DNA of 64,000 nt from Clostridium sp. CX1. GTDB taxonomy: Bacteria > Bacillota > Clostridia > Clostridiales > Clostridiaceae. The position numbers and the translations under genes are program-made. A model generated the notes under the pieces. That model ran no database searches and was not told the DNA's origin. It saw nothing but the letters and a program-made list of their open reading frames with translations. Position 1 is the stretch's first letter. The number at the start of each line of letters is the position of its first letter. The stretch lies in NCBI RefSeq assembly GCF_025398335.1, contig NZ_JAODOO010000010.1, forward strand, positions 62,001 to 126,000, read 5' to 3'. This document shows, piece by piece, positions 32,943 to 42,274 of this stretch.

Positions 32943-34457
32943 GTGGAAATAACTAAAGACTTATCCTGTGTTATGACTATTTTTGGAGGTACAGGGGATC
33001 TTGCTCATAGAAAACTTATGCCTGCTATATATAACTTACTTCATGAGAATATGCTGCCAGAAAACTTTGCGGTGGTAGCTGTTGGAAGAAGAGATTTATC
33101 TCATGAAGAGTATAGAGATAGTATATACCAATCAATACAAAAATTTTCTAGGCTTAAAATTGATAATGATCTATGGAGTATTCTTAGAAATAAAATATAC
33201 TATAGTAAGTTTAGTTTTGATGATAACTTAGGCTATAGCAAACTAAATGAATTTTTGAAGGCTTTAGACAAAGAGTATCATACTAACGGAAATAGGATGT
33301 ACTATCTTGCTGTAGCACCAGAATATTTTGAAGTAATAGTAGATAAGTTAAATAATCACAATATGGTTGATACTAGAGAAGGCTTTAAAAGAGTAGTTAT
33401 TGAAAAACCCTTTGGAAGAGATTTGAAATCTGCTCAATACTTGAATAAAAAGATTACCGAAGTGTTCTCAGAAAATAACACTTATAGAATTGACCATTAC
33501 CTTGGTAAAGAAATGATACAGAATATCATGATTATAAGGTTTGCAAACTCAATATTTGAACCTATATGGAATAATAAATATATAGATAACATTCAAATTA
33601 CTGCTATTGAAACTGTAGGTGTGGAAAATAGGGGAGGATACTATGAAAAGGCAGGAGCCCTTAGAGATATGGTTCAAAACCATATGCTTCAACTTCTTAC
33701 CTTAACAGCCATGGAACCACCACCAAGCCTTAAGACTGAGCATATTAGAGACGAGAAAGTTAAGGTACTTCAGTCTCTTGAAAAGTTAACACCGGAATTT
33801 ATTAAAAGTAATGTAGTTAGAGGACAATATGGAGCAGGTTCAATTGAAGGTAAAGTTGTGCCTGCCTATAGAAACGAAGCTAATGTATCACCGGAGTCAA
33901 AAGTTGAAACCTTTGCGGCGTTAAAGATGCATGTACAGAACTTTAGATGGGCTGGGGTACCCTTTTATATAAGAAGTGGCAAGAGACTTGATAGGAAATC
34001 TACTGAAATAACTGTACAATTTAAGGAACTTCCTAATATTTTATACTTTAAAGAAAATAAGGAGCTGCAGCCTAATTTGCTTAGTATAAAAGTTAACCCA
34101 ATGGAAGGGGTAGTATTTCAGTTTAATGGGAAGGAGCCAGGTTCAAGGAATAACATTCTTCCCCTTCAGATGGATTTTTGTCAAAATTGCGAATTTGAGA
34201 GCAATACACCAGAAGCTTATGAGAGGCTGCTTTATGATGTTATGAAAGGTGATCCTACTCTCTTTACAAGGTGGGATGAGGTTGAGTACTCATGGAAATT
34301 TGTTGACAGTATCTTAGAGGCATGGAAAAGTGAAGAAAACAGTTTTCCTAACTATGAGGCAGGCAGCAATGGTCCTAGAGAAGCGGAACTGCTGTTATCT
34401 AGAGATAACAGAAAATGGTGGAATATAGAGTCTAACAGTTTTTGTGCAAGAAAATAA
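32943..34457 (+). CDS. zwf: Glucose-6-phosphate 1-dehydrogenase
   Basis: A 504-residue enzyme for the first step of the oxidative pentose phosphate route, making NADPH. The coenzyme motif is GGTGDLAHRKLMPAIYNL near the start and the active-site signature is RIDHYLGKEMIQNI with the catalytic histidine. The EKPFGRDLKSA substrate motif is present. The start is GTG; a G-rich AGATGGTG stretch precedes it. It is the second gene after gnd and probably shares its promoter. Length is normal for bacterial G6PD. Together with gnd it supplies NADPH and ribose phosphate, of use in oxidative stress. Confidence 0.96.
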   Translation: MEITKDLSCVMTIFGGTGDLAHRKLMPAIYNLLHENMLPENFAVVAVGRRDLSHEEYRDSIYQSIQKFSRLKIDNDLWSILRNKIYYSKFSFDDNLGYSKLNEFLKALDKEYHTNGNRMYYLAVAPEYFEVIVDKLNNHNMVDTREGFKRVVIEKPFGRDLKSAQYLNKKITEVFSENNTYRIDHYLGKEMIQNIMIIRFANSIFEPIWNNKYIDNIQITAIETVGVENRGGYYEKAGALRDMVQNHMLQLLTLTAMEPPPSLKTEHIRDEKVKVLQSLEKLTPEFIKSNVVRGQYGAGSIEGKVVPAYRNEANVSPESKVETFAALKMHVQNFRWAGVPFYIRSGKRLDRKSTEITVQFKELPNILYFKENKELQPNLLSIKVNPMEGVVFQFNGKEPGSRNNILPLQMDFCQNCEFESNTPEAYERLLYDVMKGDPTLFTRWDEVEYSWKFVDSILEAWKSEENSFPNYEAGSNGPREAELLLSRDNRKWWNIESNSFCARK

Positions 34458-34499
34458 GAGTTCTAAATTTAGTCTATTGGTTTAAAAGAGGAGAAATAA

Positions 34500-35129
34500 A
34501 TGAAAATTTATGATATTTCAATGAATATACACTATGATATGATGGTATATAAGAATAAGGAAGAGAAGAGACCTGTTTTAAATAATGTTCAGAACTTTAT
34601 TAACAGCAGTGCTTATGAATCTAGAATTTCAATGGATATGCACACAGGAACTCATGTTGATGCACCTCTTCATATGATTGAAGAAGGCAGTACTATTGAA
34701 ACTCTTGATTTAAGTACTGTTATAACTAAATGTAAGGTCTTGGATTTAACTAATGTTCATAATACAATAATGAGGGAAGATCTGATAAAAAAAGATATAC
34801 AAAAGGGAGACTTTATAATATTAAAGACAAGAAATTCTAATACAGAAGAATTTGATTTTGACTTTGTTTATCTAGAGAAGAGTGGAGCAGAGTACCTAAA
34901 GGAAAAGGAAATAAAGGGCGTTGGAACTGATGGATTAGGAATAGAAAGAAGTCAGCCAAACCATGAGACACATAAAATCCTAATGGAAGCGGGAATTACC
35001 ATAGTAGAGGGACTTAGACTGAAAGATATTAGTGAAGGAAGTTATGTGCTTTGTGCTCCACCTTTAAAAATAAAGGGTGTAGAAGCTGCGCCAACAAGGG
35101 CATTGTTGATTGAAGGAATCACTTTATAA
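34500..35129 (+). CDS. Cyclase family hydrolase (kynurenine formamidase-like)
   Basis: A 209-residue metal-dependent hydrolase of the PF04199 cyclase family. The metal motif HTGTHVDAPLH is at about 49-59, and a further metal-site histidine lies in PNHETHKILMEAGI. Family members hydrolyse formyl-kynurenine, isatin or similar amides, but no tryptophan-degradation genes are near, so the substrate is open. It follows zwf by 42 bases with AGAGGAG before the ATG and could be in the same operon. Confidence 0.88.
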   Translation: MKIYDISMNIHYDMMVYKNKEEKRPVLNNVQNFINSSAYESRISMDMHTGTHVDAPLHMIEEGSTIETLDLSTVITKCKVLDLTNVHNTIMREDLIKKDIQKGDFIILKTRNSNTEEFDFDFVYLEKSGAEYLKEKEIKGVGTDGLGIERSQPNHETHKILMEAGITIVEGLRLKDISEGSYVLCAPPLKIKGVEAAPTRALLIEGITL

Positions 35130-35162
35130 AAAATTAATATTAATAGTAATTAACAGTTACAC

Positions 35163-35188
35163 CTCCTAACTACAAAGTTAGGGGGTAA
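35163..35188. repeat. Hairpin after the cyclase gene
   Basis: CCTCCTAACT and AGTTAGGGGG form a stem with a short loop. There is no T run on the plus strand, so it is at best a weak terminator. Confidence 0.45.
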
Positions 35189-35326
35189 ATTTTAGGCCAG
35201 CTTTCAGATGAAATAAAGAATATTAAGAGTTCAACAAATAAGCTTAATGAACTTTCCCAATTACAGGTTAAAGCTTCTAATGAGGTAAACTTAGCTGTAG
35301 ACAAGTTAGTCGCAGAAACTAGATAA
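35189..35326 (+). pseudogene. Remnant of a coiled-coil protein 3' end, no start codon
   Basis: A 45-codon open frame reads LGQLSDEIKNIKSSTNKL and continues to VDKLVAETR before a stop. It has heptad-like spacing and the sort of composition found at the C-terminus of chemoreceptors. A stop codon lies just before it and there is no ATG, GTG or TTG in frame, so it cannot be a normal gene. It is probably the tail of a gene lost by deletion. The parent gene cannot be named. Confidence 0.5.
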
Positions 35327-35331
35327 AAGCT

Positions 35332-35382
35332 GATTATAAAACTACTTACGCTATAATAAATTGTGTAGGTAGTTTTATAATC
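35332..35382. terminator. Strong hairpin between convergent units
   Basis: GATTATAAAACTAC-TTAC pairs with GTGTAG-GTAGTTTTATAATC almost perfectly around a 13-base loop. It lies between the plus-strand remnant and the minus-strand AEC gene. T runs are short, but the A/T-rich stem base would serve both directions. Confidence 0.6.
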
Positions 35383-35458
35383 CATCTAATAACTCTATTT
35401 AAGATATAAGTAAACATAACAATGATTTTTAGAATATATTAAATGCCGACAATGTAGT

Positions 35459-36397
35459 CTACTTAGCCAAAATATTCAACAGCCAATATAGTAGTGGCAG
35501 AGATATCAAGGATAGTAAGGTGGATACACATATGCCTATAGATCCAAAGTAGATATCACTGCCATATTTTTTTGCAAATATGGCAGTGGTAGGAGCAGAG
35601 GGCATAGCAGTTAAAATTACTGCTATGGCTAGCAGAGTAAATTTTATATTTAAAAAAATCAGCATAAAAGGAAGTAAAGGTACAATTATTAGTTTAGCAA
35701 AAACTGCTTGCCAGAGATGCTTGTCTTTGCATAGTTTGAAGAGTACATCTTTTTTTAAATTACCAATAAGGCTACCAATAAGAAGCATGGAAAGAGGAGT
35801 TGTAGGTGTGCCAAGGTTTTCAAGGAATTTTGATATAGTCAAAGGAAGCTTAAAAGGCATAAGAAAGAGTAATAAGCCAAAAGAAGTAGCAAGAACACCA
35901 GGATTTAGTATTAGTATCCTCCAAGAAAAAGATAGTTGTTCTTTTGCGATTAAATATACTCCGTAGGTCCAAATCAAGAATAAGAAAAAAAGGTTGAATA
36001 CGGAAGCATACATAACTCCTTCCTTTGAAAATAAAGAAAAACAAAGAGCATAGCCAAGAAAGCCTTGATTACCAAAGATTATTAAGCTTTGATAAACGCC
36101 TCCTTTATCTTCTGGAAGCTTGTTCTGTCTTGCCATAAAGAATGCTAATATACAAGCTAAAACAAGAATATATATTGATAGGAATATTAAAGTGTAGAAA
36201 TTCTTTAAAAAAGAAAAGGAAAAAGGGAAATCCATAGAAAAGACAATTAATGCCGGCAAAGTAATATAGAGAATTATGTTGGTAAGAGCTTTATCAGCAG
36301 TGTCATCAATAATACCAAATTTTTTAGCTGCGTAACCAACTAAAGCAATACTATATAAAATTATAAGCTGCTGAATAAAGGAAAGCATTTCTAACAT
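35459..36397 (-). CDS. AEC family transporter (auxin efflux carrier-like)
   Basis: A 312-residue membrane protein with about ten hydrophobic helices in two halves, characteristic of the AEC family, whose bacterial members carry malate, malonate or similar acids. The GNQGFLGYALCF segment in the first half and AMPSAPTTAIFAKKYG in the second are family hallmarks. The ATG at 36397 is preferred to an upstream GTG because AAGGAGG lies six bases before it. It is transcribed away from the glycosylation genes and seems monocistronic. Confidence 0.9.
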   Translation of the reverse strand: MLEMLSFIQQLIILYSIALVGYAAKKFGIIDDTADKALTNIILYITLPALIVFSMDFPFSFSFLKNFYTLIFLSIYILVLACILAFFMARQNKLPEDKGGVYQSLIIFGNQGFLGYALCFSLFSKEGVMYASVFNLFFLFLIWTYGVYLIAKEQLSFSWRILILNPGVLATSFGLLLFLMPFKLPLTISKFLENLGTPTTPLSMLLIGSLIGNLKKDVLFKLCKDKHLWQAVFAKLIIVPLLPFMLIFLNIKFTLLAIAVILTAMPSAPTTAIFAKKYGSDIYFGSIGICVSTLLSLISLPLLYWLLNILAK

Positions 36398-36510
36398 AGA
36401 CACCCTCCTTAGGAAATTCTTTATATAAATTTAAATTAATCCCTCGCCCACTCATCTTAAGCTAGGAATTAATTTAAATTTATCATCAATAGTAAAGTAT
36501 TTGATCAAGG

Positions 36511-36699
36511 CTAGTGTTGCGGTGGGCTTATAATAATATCTAACTCTATTAAGTTAGGGGCTTCTTCCTCTAATACTAACTGATTACAATCAATTTCCTG
36601 TCTTTTAGTACCATTTAATTTATACATCTTCTCTATAACTGCTTCAACGGAAACTTTGAAATTTTTTTTATTATCAATATCCTCTAGTGAATATTTCAA
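36511..36699 (-). CDS. Small protein at the end of the glycosylation operon
   Basis: A 62-residue protein starting from TTG with GAGGTG six bases upstream; a GTG at 36708 overlaps that site and is less likely. It is mixed in charge, has one cysteine, and ends LIELDIIISPPQH. No signal or membrane segment. It follows the glycosyltransferase gene by about 25 bases on the same strand and so probably belongs to the ATP-grasp operon. No family was recognised. It might be a glycosylation substrate or scaffold, which is only a guess. Confidence 0.6.
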   Translation of the reverse strand: MKYSLEDIDNKKNFKVSVEAVIEKMYKLNGTKRQEIDCNQLVLEEEAPNLIELDIIISPPQH

Positions 36700-36723
36700 G
36701 TAGATCACCTCTATATATTAATG

Positions 36724-37617
36724 TTAAAAGGGTATGTTAAATTTATTGAAAAACCAGTTGTCATCATATATACGTCGCCTAAAATAGTTTTTGCGATGTT
36801 CATGACTATTACTTATCTTTATTTTTTCTATTATTTTTTCAAAATGAGGATAATCATTCATTAATTTTATTAATTTTTTAACCCTAGCCTTATTAAAATG
36901 GATAATGGCTATTCTTAACTTATTATAATGAAAATCTACTATATTTACATTATAAGGCTGAACTTTTCTAAATTTATGACCGACCTTAACAGCAGGGTGT
37001 ACGAAAATTTTATATCCAAAAAGCCAGAGTTTAAGTGATAATTCCACATCCTCATAACCCCAGCTAGTAAATAAGGGATCAAAACCTCCTACAGCATGAA
37101 ATACATCTCTTTTAATAATCATACAGGCACCAGGAGCCAATGGGATTTCTCCTATACTGTTAGGCCTCTCCAGCCAATAAGTTTCTAGATTTTCATTCCA
37201 GCTTTGACCATAGCCTACAGCACTGTTAGGGTGAAAATGTCCAATACCTGGACAAATTACGCTAACTTCCCTATTATTAAAAGCTTCTAGCATAGTATTA
37301 AGCCAGCCTTCCCTCATAGTGAGATGTGCATCACAAAAGATTAGAAATCTCGCATCAGATGCTAGAGCTGCTCCTAAGTTTCTAGCCTGTGATGGACCTA
37401 TTCCCTTTGTTTGAATTAGCGATACGTTAGGATAACGTTTAGAAGCACTCTTTAAAAATTCACAACAGTTATCGTTAGAATTGTCATCTATAACAAAAAT
37501 ATCTGATAGCTTTTTAGCTTCAGTTTTTAACATAAAGTCTATAGTTTGCTTAAGATAGATTCCTTCATTTTTACATGGAATTATAATAGCTGAATCTCTT
37601 TTTCCTAGGTCACCCAT
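36724..37617 (-). CDS. GT2 glycosyltransferase resembling polypeptide GalNAc-transferases
   Basis: A 297-residue cytosolic GT-A glycosyltransferase. The nucleotide-sugar site shows IIIPCKNE and FVIDDNSNDN, the metal motif is DAH in FLIFCDAHLTM, and the acceptor-side motif is GGFDPLFTSWGYEDVELSLKLW. The VGHKFRK sequence resembles the GHVFRK motif of animal polypeptide N-acetylgalactosaminyltransferases (GT27), whose DxH motif it also shares. This hints at sugar addition to a protein, but bacterial members of the wider GT2 group have varied acceptors. The ATG is three bases after the stop of the previous gene, so translation is coupled. Confidence 0.88.
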   Translation of the reverse strand: MGDLGKRDSAIIIPCKNEGIYLKQTIDFMLKTEAKKLSDIFVIDDNSNDNCCEFLKSASKRYPNVSLIQTKGIGPSQARNLGAALASDARFLIFCDAHLTMREGWLNTMLEAFNNREVSVICPGIGHFHPNSAVGYGQSWNENLETYWLERPNSIGEIPLAPGACMIIKRDVFHAVGGFDPLFTSWGYEDVELSLKLWLFGYKIFVHPAVKVGHKFRKVQPYNVNIVDFHYNKLRIAIIHFNKARVKKLIKLMNDYPHFEKIIEKIKISNSHEHRKNYFRRRIYDDNWFFNKFNIPF

Positions 37618-37620
37618 GAA

Positions 37621-38019
37621 TTATTCTTCTTCCTCATATTCAGTATCCATTGGTTCACAGGTACTTTTCACAGATTTAGAGGAAGGCTCATATACTAGAC
37701 CATTTAGATACAGTATTTTTAATACTATTTTATCACCGGGATATAAAGGTCCTAAAAGAAATTGACCATTATCATCAGTTATTGCATGGCCAATAGGCTC
37801 AAGCTCTGATGTGATTTCAGCATCACAGTGAGGGTGTTTTAATTTGAAGATTTTTACTACAGAGCAAGGTGCTGGTTCACCATCTGGAAAACGAACTGTA
37901 CCTAGTATAACTTTTCTATAATCCTTTTGCAGAAAAAAATCCATATCTAATTGGTCTGTACTTGTTTTTTCATCACTGTCGGGAATTTCGATAACAAATC
38001 GGTTTATTTGATAATCCAT
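37621..38019 (-). CDS. Acidic protein with a carboxypeptidase-regulatory-like fold
   Basis: A 132-residue protein with a beta-rich core (about 35-112: ILGTVRFPDGEPAPCSVVKIF ... GHAITDDNGQFLLGPLYPGDKIVLKI) that has the look of a Cna-B or carboxypeptidase regulatory-like domain, and an acidic tail ending EEEE. There is no signal peptide. It sits between an ATP-grasp gene and a glycosyltransferase gene with very short gaps and GAGGTG before the start. Proteins of this fold are often structural and surface located; a spore-coat role is possible but not shown. Confidence 0.65.
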   Translation of the reverse strand: MDYQINRFVIEIPDSDEKTSTDQLDMDFFLQKDYRKVILGTVRFPDGEPAPCSVVKIFKLKHPHCDAEITSELEPIGHAITDDNGQFLLGPLYPGDKIVLKILYLNGLVYEPSSKSVKSTCEPMDTEYEEEE

Positions 38020-38031
38020 ACTTTACACCTC

Positions 38032-39000
38032 TTAATCAAATTTATAGTATTCCTCTAAATAACGGAATGCCTTACCAGATTTTATATTAGGTTTATCAAT
38101 AGCCTTTTTAAGGATAATATTTTCAAAGGCATATATTACATCATTGAAACCAAAGTTTGACCTTATAAAAGCAGTACTAGAATATCTTGGATTAATTTCG
38201 AAGATTACAGGAGCACTATCCTTTTGTTTTCGCAATTGAATATTAATAGAACCGGATAAATTTAGAATTCTTGCTACTGATTTACACAATTCTTCTATAT
38301 CTTTGTCGAAAACAACTTTAACTTCACTGCTTACCCCATCCTTCAAAGTCCTTTCAAGGGTAATTACGTATGTTTCATTGTTAAAAGGATCTCTATAAAC
38401 TCCGTTGGTATATTCAAGTCCAGTAATATACTCTTGAAGCATATAACTGCTGTCTAGATCTTTTATAGATTTAAAGTCTAAAATATCTCTAACCATATAA
38501 AAATCCTTTGAGCCACTACTAGAAAGCTTCTTTACTATAAAGGGATAATTGAAACCTTTCAGCAACATATCAACAGATACTGAACTGTTATATAGGATTG
38601 AATGAGGATAAGGAAAATAGTTATTTTTCAAAAACTGAACTGTTTTTAATTTATCTCTGCATATATTAATTATCCCAGGTGAAGGCATAACAATACGAGG
38701 GCGAATCTCCTCATCAATCTCCAGGAAATGATCAGAAATATATAAGAGCTCCTGCTCGCTGCAAACATAAACTAAGTCTATTGAATTTTCAGTAATAAAT
38801 CTATTTATAAATTCGGGATAGGTTGAATCCTTTGCTTTAGGTATGGTTTGAAAAAGGTTACAAAATAGAGGATGAGGCTCGTAGTTTCTGCAGTCAGTTC
38901 CAAAGATCTTTATATTGTAGTTAGAACGACAGAGAGCTTTACAAACTGCCTGACCTAAATCACCTCCAATAGAAGTAACTAAAGCCTTATATTGTTTCAT
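38032..39000 (-). CDS. ATP-grasp family ligase (CarB-like)
   Basis: A 322-residue enzyme with an N-terminal Rossmann-like pre-ATP-grasp domain (ALVTSIGGDLGQAVCKAL) and an ATP-grasp domain with the lysine in YPFIVKKLSSSGSKDFYMV, the LQEYITGLEYTNGVY strand and the metal-binding VIFEINPRYSSTAF. ATP-grasp enzymes join a carboxylate to an amine, thiol or other nucleophile through an acyl-phosphate. The substrate is unknown. It is the first gene of the minus-strand operon and lies divergent from the PIG-L gene, with GGAAGG before its ATG. In sugar loci such enzymes often add amino acids to sugars. Confidence 0.88.
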   Translation of the reverse strand: MKQYKALVTSIGGDLGQAVCKALCRSNYNIKIFGTDCRNYEPHPLFCNLFQTIPKAKDSTYPEFINRFITENSIDLVYVCSEQELLYISDHFLEIDEEIRPRIVMPSPGIINICRDKLKTVQFLKNNYFPYPHSILYNSSVSVDMLLKGFNYPFIVKKLSSSGSKDFYMVRDILDFKSIKDLDSSYMLQEYITGLEYTNGVYRDPFNNETYVITLERTLKDGVSSEVKVVFDKDIEELCKSVARILNLSGSINIQLRKQKDSAPVIFEINPRYSSTAFIRSNFGFNDVIYAFENIILKKAIDKPNIKSGKAFRYLEEYYKFD

Positions 39001-39149
39001 GATAAATCCTTCCTTTATGATGAATAGTCCTATATATAAATATGCGATATATTATTGTTATATGTAACTTAATAAATTAACTTTGCATAGCTTAATGTTA
39101 TAGATATTAATATTACTTAGACTTATATCTTAAATTAGGAGGACTTTAT

Positions 39150-39833
39150 ATGGAAAAGATATTAGTCATTGCAGCTCATCCTGATGATGAGATTTTAGGC
39201 TGTGGTGGAACTATTAAGCGTCTTATAGATGAAGGCAATGAAGCCTATTCATTGATTTTATCTGATGGCACTACTTCCAGGCATGGTAACTTAACGGAAG
39301 TAGTATTAGAAGAGATTAAAAATAGGCTTAAGCAAAGCCAAGCTGCAGCTAAAATTATTGGGTATAAGGAACTATTTTTCTGTCAGTTTGTTGATAATAG
39401 CTTTGATAAAGACACCCTTTTAGATATAGTAAAAGCTATAGAAAAATATATAGTTCTCTTAAAGCCATCTATTATATTTACTCACCATTATGGGGATTTA
39501 AATATTGATCATCAGAGAACTTTTCAAGCAGTTCAAACGGCATCAAGGCCTATGGTTAACTGCCCAGTGAAAGAATTATATTGCTTTGAAACCTTTTCTG
39601 CTACAGAGTGGAGCTTTATAGACAAAGATAAATTTGTTCCCAACTATTTTGTAAATATAGAAACTACCTTAAAGGATAAGCTTCAAGCAATAAAATGCTA
39701 TAAATCCGAATTGAGACAATTCCCTCATCCCCGCTCTATAGAAGGATTGGAAACTGCTGCAAGGAGATGGGGTACAGTTATAGGCTGTAACTATGCAGAA
39801 GCCTTCGAATTAGTTCGGAAAATTATTCCATAG
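39150..39833 (+). CDS. PIG-L family deacetylase
   Basis: A 227-residue zinc-dependent deacetylase of the PIG-L/LmbE family that removes N-acetyl groups from GlcNAc-containing substrates. The zinc motif AAHPDDEILGCGG is at 7-19 and the second-site HHYGDLNIDHQRT lies mid-protein. No membrane helix. Located alone between two minus-strand parts of the glycosylation region, it may deacetylate a sugar used by the transferases. AGGAGG precedes the ATG. Confidence 0.92.
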   Translation: MEKILVIAAHPDDEILGCGGTIKRLIDEGNEAYSLILSDGTTSRHGNLTEVVLEEIKNRLKQSQAAAKIIGYKELFFCQFVDNSFDKDTLLDIVKAIEKYIVLLKPSIIFTHHYGDLNIDHQRTFQAVQTASRPMVNCPVKELYCFETFSATEWSFIDKDKFVPNYFVNIETTLKDKLQAIKCYKSELRQFPHPRSIEGLETAARRWGTVIGCNYAEAFELVRKIIP

Positions 39834-39844
39834 TAAAAACCAAA

Positions 39845-39876
39845 GGAGAATTGAAAAAAATCAATTCTCCATTTTT
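39845..39876 (+). terminator. Terminator of the PIG-L gene
   Basis: GGAGAATTG and CAATTCTCC form a perfect stem followed by ATTTTT. The 3' arm overlaps the last codons of the convergent phosphoesterase gene. Confidence 0.85.
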
Positions 39877-41276
39877 ATATTTTTCTTGTGACCTAAAAGC
39901 TGAAAATTAAAGCTTATATCAGAACTAGATGCACTGGCTTGATGGATTTCAACTGCTATTACATTATCACCCTTTCTAAGAAGACTTGTGCTTATTGTAA
40001 CCTTTTGGTAAGAAGTTTCATCTGCGCCACTCAAAGCTTTTACTGCTAAAGTATTATAATGAATTTTACCAGAAGGCATATTAGTTCTATATATTTCTGT
40101 TCCATTCAAATATACAACTGCTCCATCATCTCGCTGAATTCGAAGAGTTAAATCACTATACTGAGATGGCACATCTATAGTAAAATGCTTTCTAAAATAG
40201 GTTGTAATATATTTTTTGTAAACATTAGGTCCGTAACTTACAACAGTAGCTTCACCACCATCACCATATCCAAATTCCGCCAAACCAGAAGACCATTTAG
40301 AGTCATCAAAATTCAGTTCCTTCCACTGGGTTCCTTGGTTGGAGCCGTTGTCTAAGTATCTCCAAGTTGAACTAAGAGGAATTAAAATATCAGAAACATT
40401 GTTATCTTTAATCTTATTGCTAAAGGATGTAAGGCTACAGCTATCTATAAGAGTATTATTATTATCGTAGGCATGTAGAGTAACTCCTTGGCTCGTGATG
40501 TCTAAAACAACATAGTGATAAATCGCTAATGGACCAACTACAACATTTTTTATATCTTTTATATGTCCATTTAGTGAAGAACCTGCTCCACCAGTGGTAA
40601 TATGATAAATAGGGTTTTTTATAATAAGTCCTTTGGTATTAAAAGACTTATCAATAATACGTCTGCAGTAGTTGTGCTCATGGCCTACAAAAACTGCTGT
40701 TACATTGTACCGATCAATAATTGACCAGAGCGCATCTCGTTCGCATTTACTACTATCTAGGCTTTCGCTATAATGATGTCCTGTAGGGAAAGCCGGTAGG
40801 TGAAACATAACAAAATTATATTTTCTAGTGCTGCTTTCTAAAGTGTTTTCTAACCAAGTTAATTGTTTTGGATCAAGAGCATAACCTCCTCCCTTACCCC
40901 AGCGGTTGGAGTTTAGAAAAATAAAACGGGTATTTAAATGATCAAAATAGTATACAGTTCTTTGATATTTTTCTAATTGCTCATTTGGGAGATGGGAAAA
41001 AGCGTTACTAAAGGCAGTTTCATTGTTTTCATGGTTTCCTAAAAGAGTATAAAACATATTAATTGGATAATAATTATTTACAAATTGTTTCCACTTATCT
41101 AATTGTTCACTGACATTGGAACCACCATAAACCATGTCTCCTAAAAAAAATATAAAATCTGGTTGAGGAGATAACTTTTTAATATTAGAGAGGAGGTTGT
41201 GAAGCATTTCGGAGTTAAAGGCTATAGTATGCTTACTGCAATCACCCATTAGTACAATACGAAAGGAAGATTTCAT
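39861..41276 (-). CDS. Calcineurin-like phosphoesterase with a C-terminal jelly-roll domain
   Basis: A 471-residue protein. The phosphoesterase domain (1-270) shows GDCSKH in place of the usual DxH, then GDMVYGG, LLGNHENNE and VGHEHNYCRR, a purple-acid-phosphatase-like set of metal ligands. The C-terminal part (about 295-465) is a beta sandwich with TTYFRKHFTI, RIQRDDGAVVYLNGTEIYR and NVIAVEIHQ, as in galactose-binding or bacterial carbohydrate-binding modules. No signal peptide is visible, which is odd for such a protein, so secretion is uncertain. The ATG directly follows the stop of the epimerase gene, so the two are coupled. Confidence 0.88.
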   Translation of the reverse strand: MKSSFRIVLMGDCSKHTIAFNSEMLHNLLSNIKKLSPQPDFIFFLGDMVYGGSNVSEQLDKWKQFVNNYYPINMFYTLLGNHENNETAFSNAFSHLPNEQLEKYQRTVYYFDHLNTRFIFLNSNRWGKGGGYALDPKQLTWLENTLESSTRKYNFVMFHLPAFPTGHHYSESLDSSKCERDALWSIIDRYNVTAVFVGHEHNYCRRIIDKSFNTKGLIIKNPIYHITTGGAGSSLNGHIKDIKNVVVGPLAIYHYVVLDITSQGVTLHAYDNNNTLIDSCSLTSFSNKIKDNNVSDILIPLSSTWRYLDNGSNQGTQWKELNFDDSKWSSGLAEFGYGDGGEATVVSYGPNVYKKYITTYFRKHFTIDVPSQYSDLTLRIQRDDGAVVYLNGTEIYRTNMPSGKIHYNTLAVKALSGADETSYQKVTISTSLLRKGDNVIAVEIHQASASSSDISFNFQLLGHKKNIKMEN

Positions 41277-42230
41277 CTATATCCCCTCCAATAATAGTTT
41301 GTTTTTTAAAAATTCCTCTGTTTTAGTTATACCTTCTATCAGAGAAACCTCTGGTTTCCAGCAAAGTGTTTTTTCAGCTAGTTTTGAATTGCATAGCAAT
41401 TTTTTTATCTCACTTTGAGGGTGAATATGAGGTATATATTTAATACTTCCATCTTCACCGGCAATCATTTTAGCTAAGTCGGTAATAGATATATCGCTAC
41501 CACTGCCTGCATTCAACACTTTTCCCTCTGTGCGGCTACTGTATCCTGCAGCAACTACAAAGTTTGCACAATCGGTAACATATAAAAAGTCTCTAGTTTG
41601 TTTTCCGCTACCGTAGACTTTTAGTGGCTTGTTCATAAGTTTTTTATTTATAAAAATAGAAATAACTCCACCTTCGCTATTCTGCTTTTGGTAAGGACCA
41701 TAGGTGTTGAAGGGGCGAAGAATAGTCACAGGAAGACCGTAAGCATAATAAAAAGATAAAGCTAGTTGTTCACCTGCCAATTTAGCAGCAGCATAAGGGG
41801 ATGTAGGACAGGTACTATGATTTTCCGAAATTCCTTCTTCATCTAAAGCTCTACTATAAACCATGCAGGTGCTCATATAAACAAATTTTGTATTACTATG
41901 CCTACACTGCTCCAGAAGATTGAAGGTTCCTATCACATCATTTTCAAAAGTAGTTTTAGGATTGTCAATACTATCTTGAACATTGATTGAAGCTGCTAAG
42001 TGATAGCAAATATCAAATTTATTTGTAAAAAGAGTTTCTAAAAGGGGGAGATTTGTTATACTGCCCTTTATAAAAAAGATTTTAGGATAGTTAACCTGAA
42101 ACTCTTTTATATTATCTATTGAACTATTTGAAAGATTATCTAGTATCCAGACATTATGATTATCCTCTATAAGTCTTTTTACTACCCATCTTCCAATAAA
42201 GCCTGTACCACCAGTTACTAATATATTCAT
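41277..42230 (-). CDS. NAD-dependent nucleotide-sugar epimerase/dehydratase
   Basis: A 317-residue extended short-chain dehydrogenase. The NAD motif is TGGTGFIGRW at 6-15, the catalytic tyrosine and lysine are in SPYAAAKLAGEQL, and the sugar-nucleotide region includes VTILRPFNTYGPYQ and GKQTRDFLYVTDC. It is most like UDP-glucose/UDP-GlcNAc 4-epimerases (GalE/WbpP class), though the sugar cannot be fixed. GAGGAGG precedes the start. It lies between a 4,6-dehydratase-like gene and the phosphoesterase, all on one strand. Confidence 0.9.
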   Translation of the reverse strand: MNILVTGGTGFIGRWVVKRLIEDNHNVWILDNLSNSSIDNIKEFQVNYPKIFFIKGSITNLPLLETLFTNKFDICYHLAASINVQDSIDNPKTTFENDVIGTFNLLEQCRHSNTKFVYMSTCMVYSRALDEEGISENHSTCPTSPYAAAKLAGEQLALSFYYAYGLPVTILRPFNTYGPYQKQNSEGGVISIFINKKLMNKPLKVYGSGKQTRDFLYVTDCANFVVAAGYSSRTEGKVLNAGSGSDISITDLAKMIAGEDGSIKYIPHIHPQSEIKKLLCNSKLAEKTLCWKPEVSLIEGITKTEEFLKNKLLLEGI

Positions 42231-42274
42231 ATCTCACTTCCTCCTCTATACCGTAAAAATTCTGTTATTGACCA

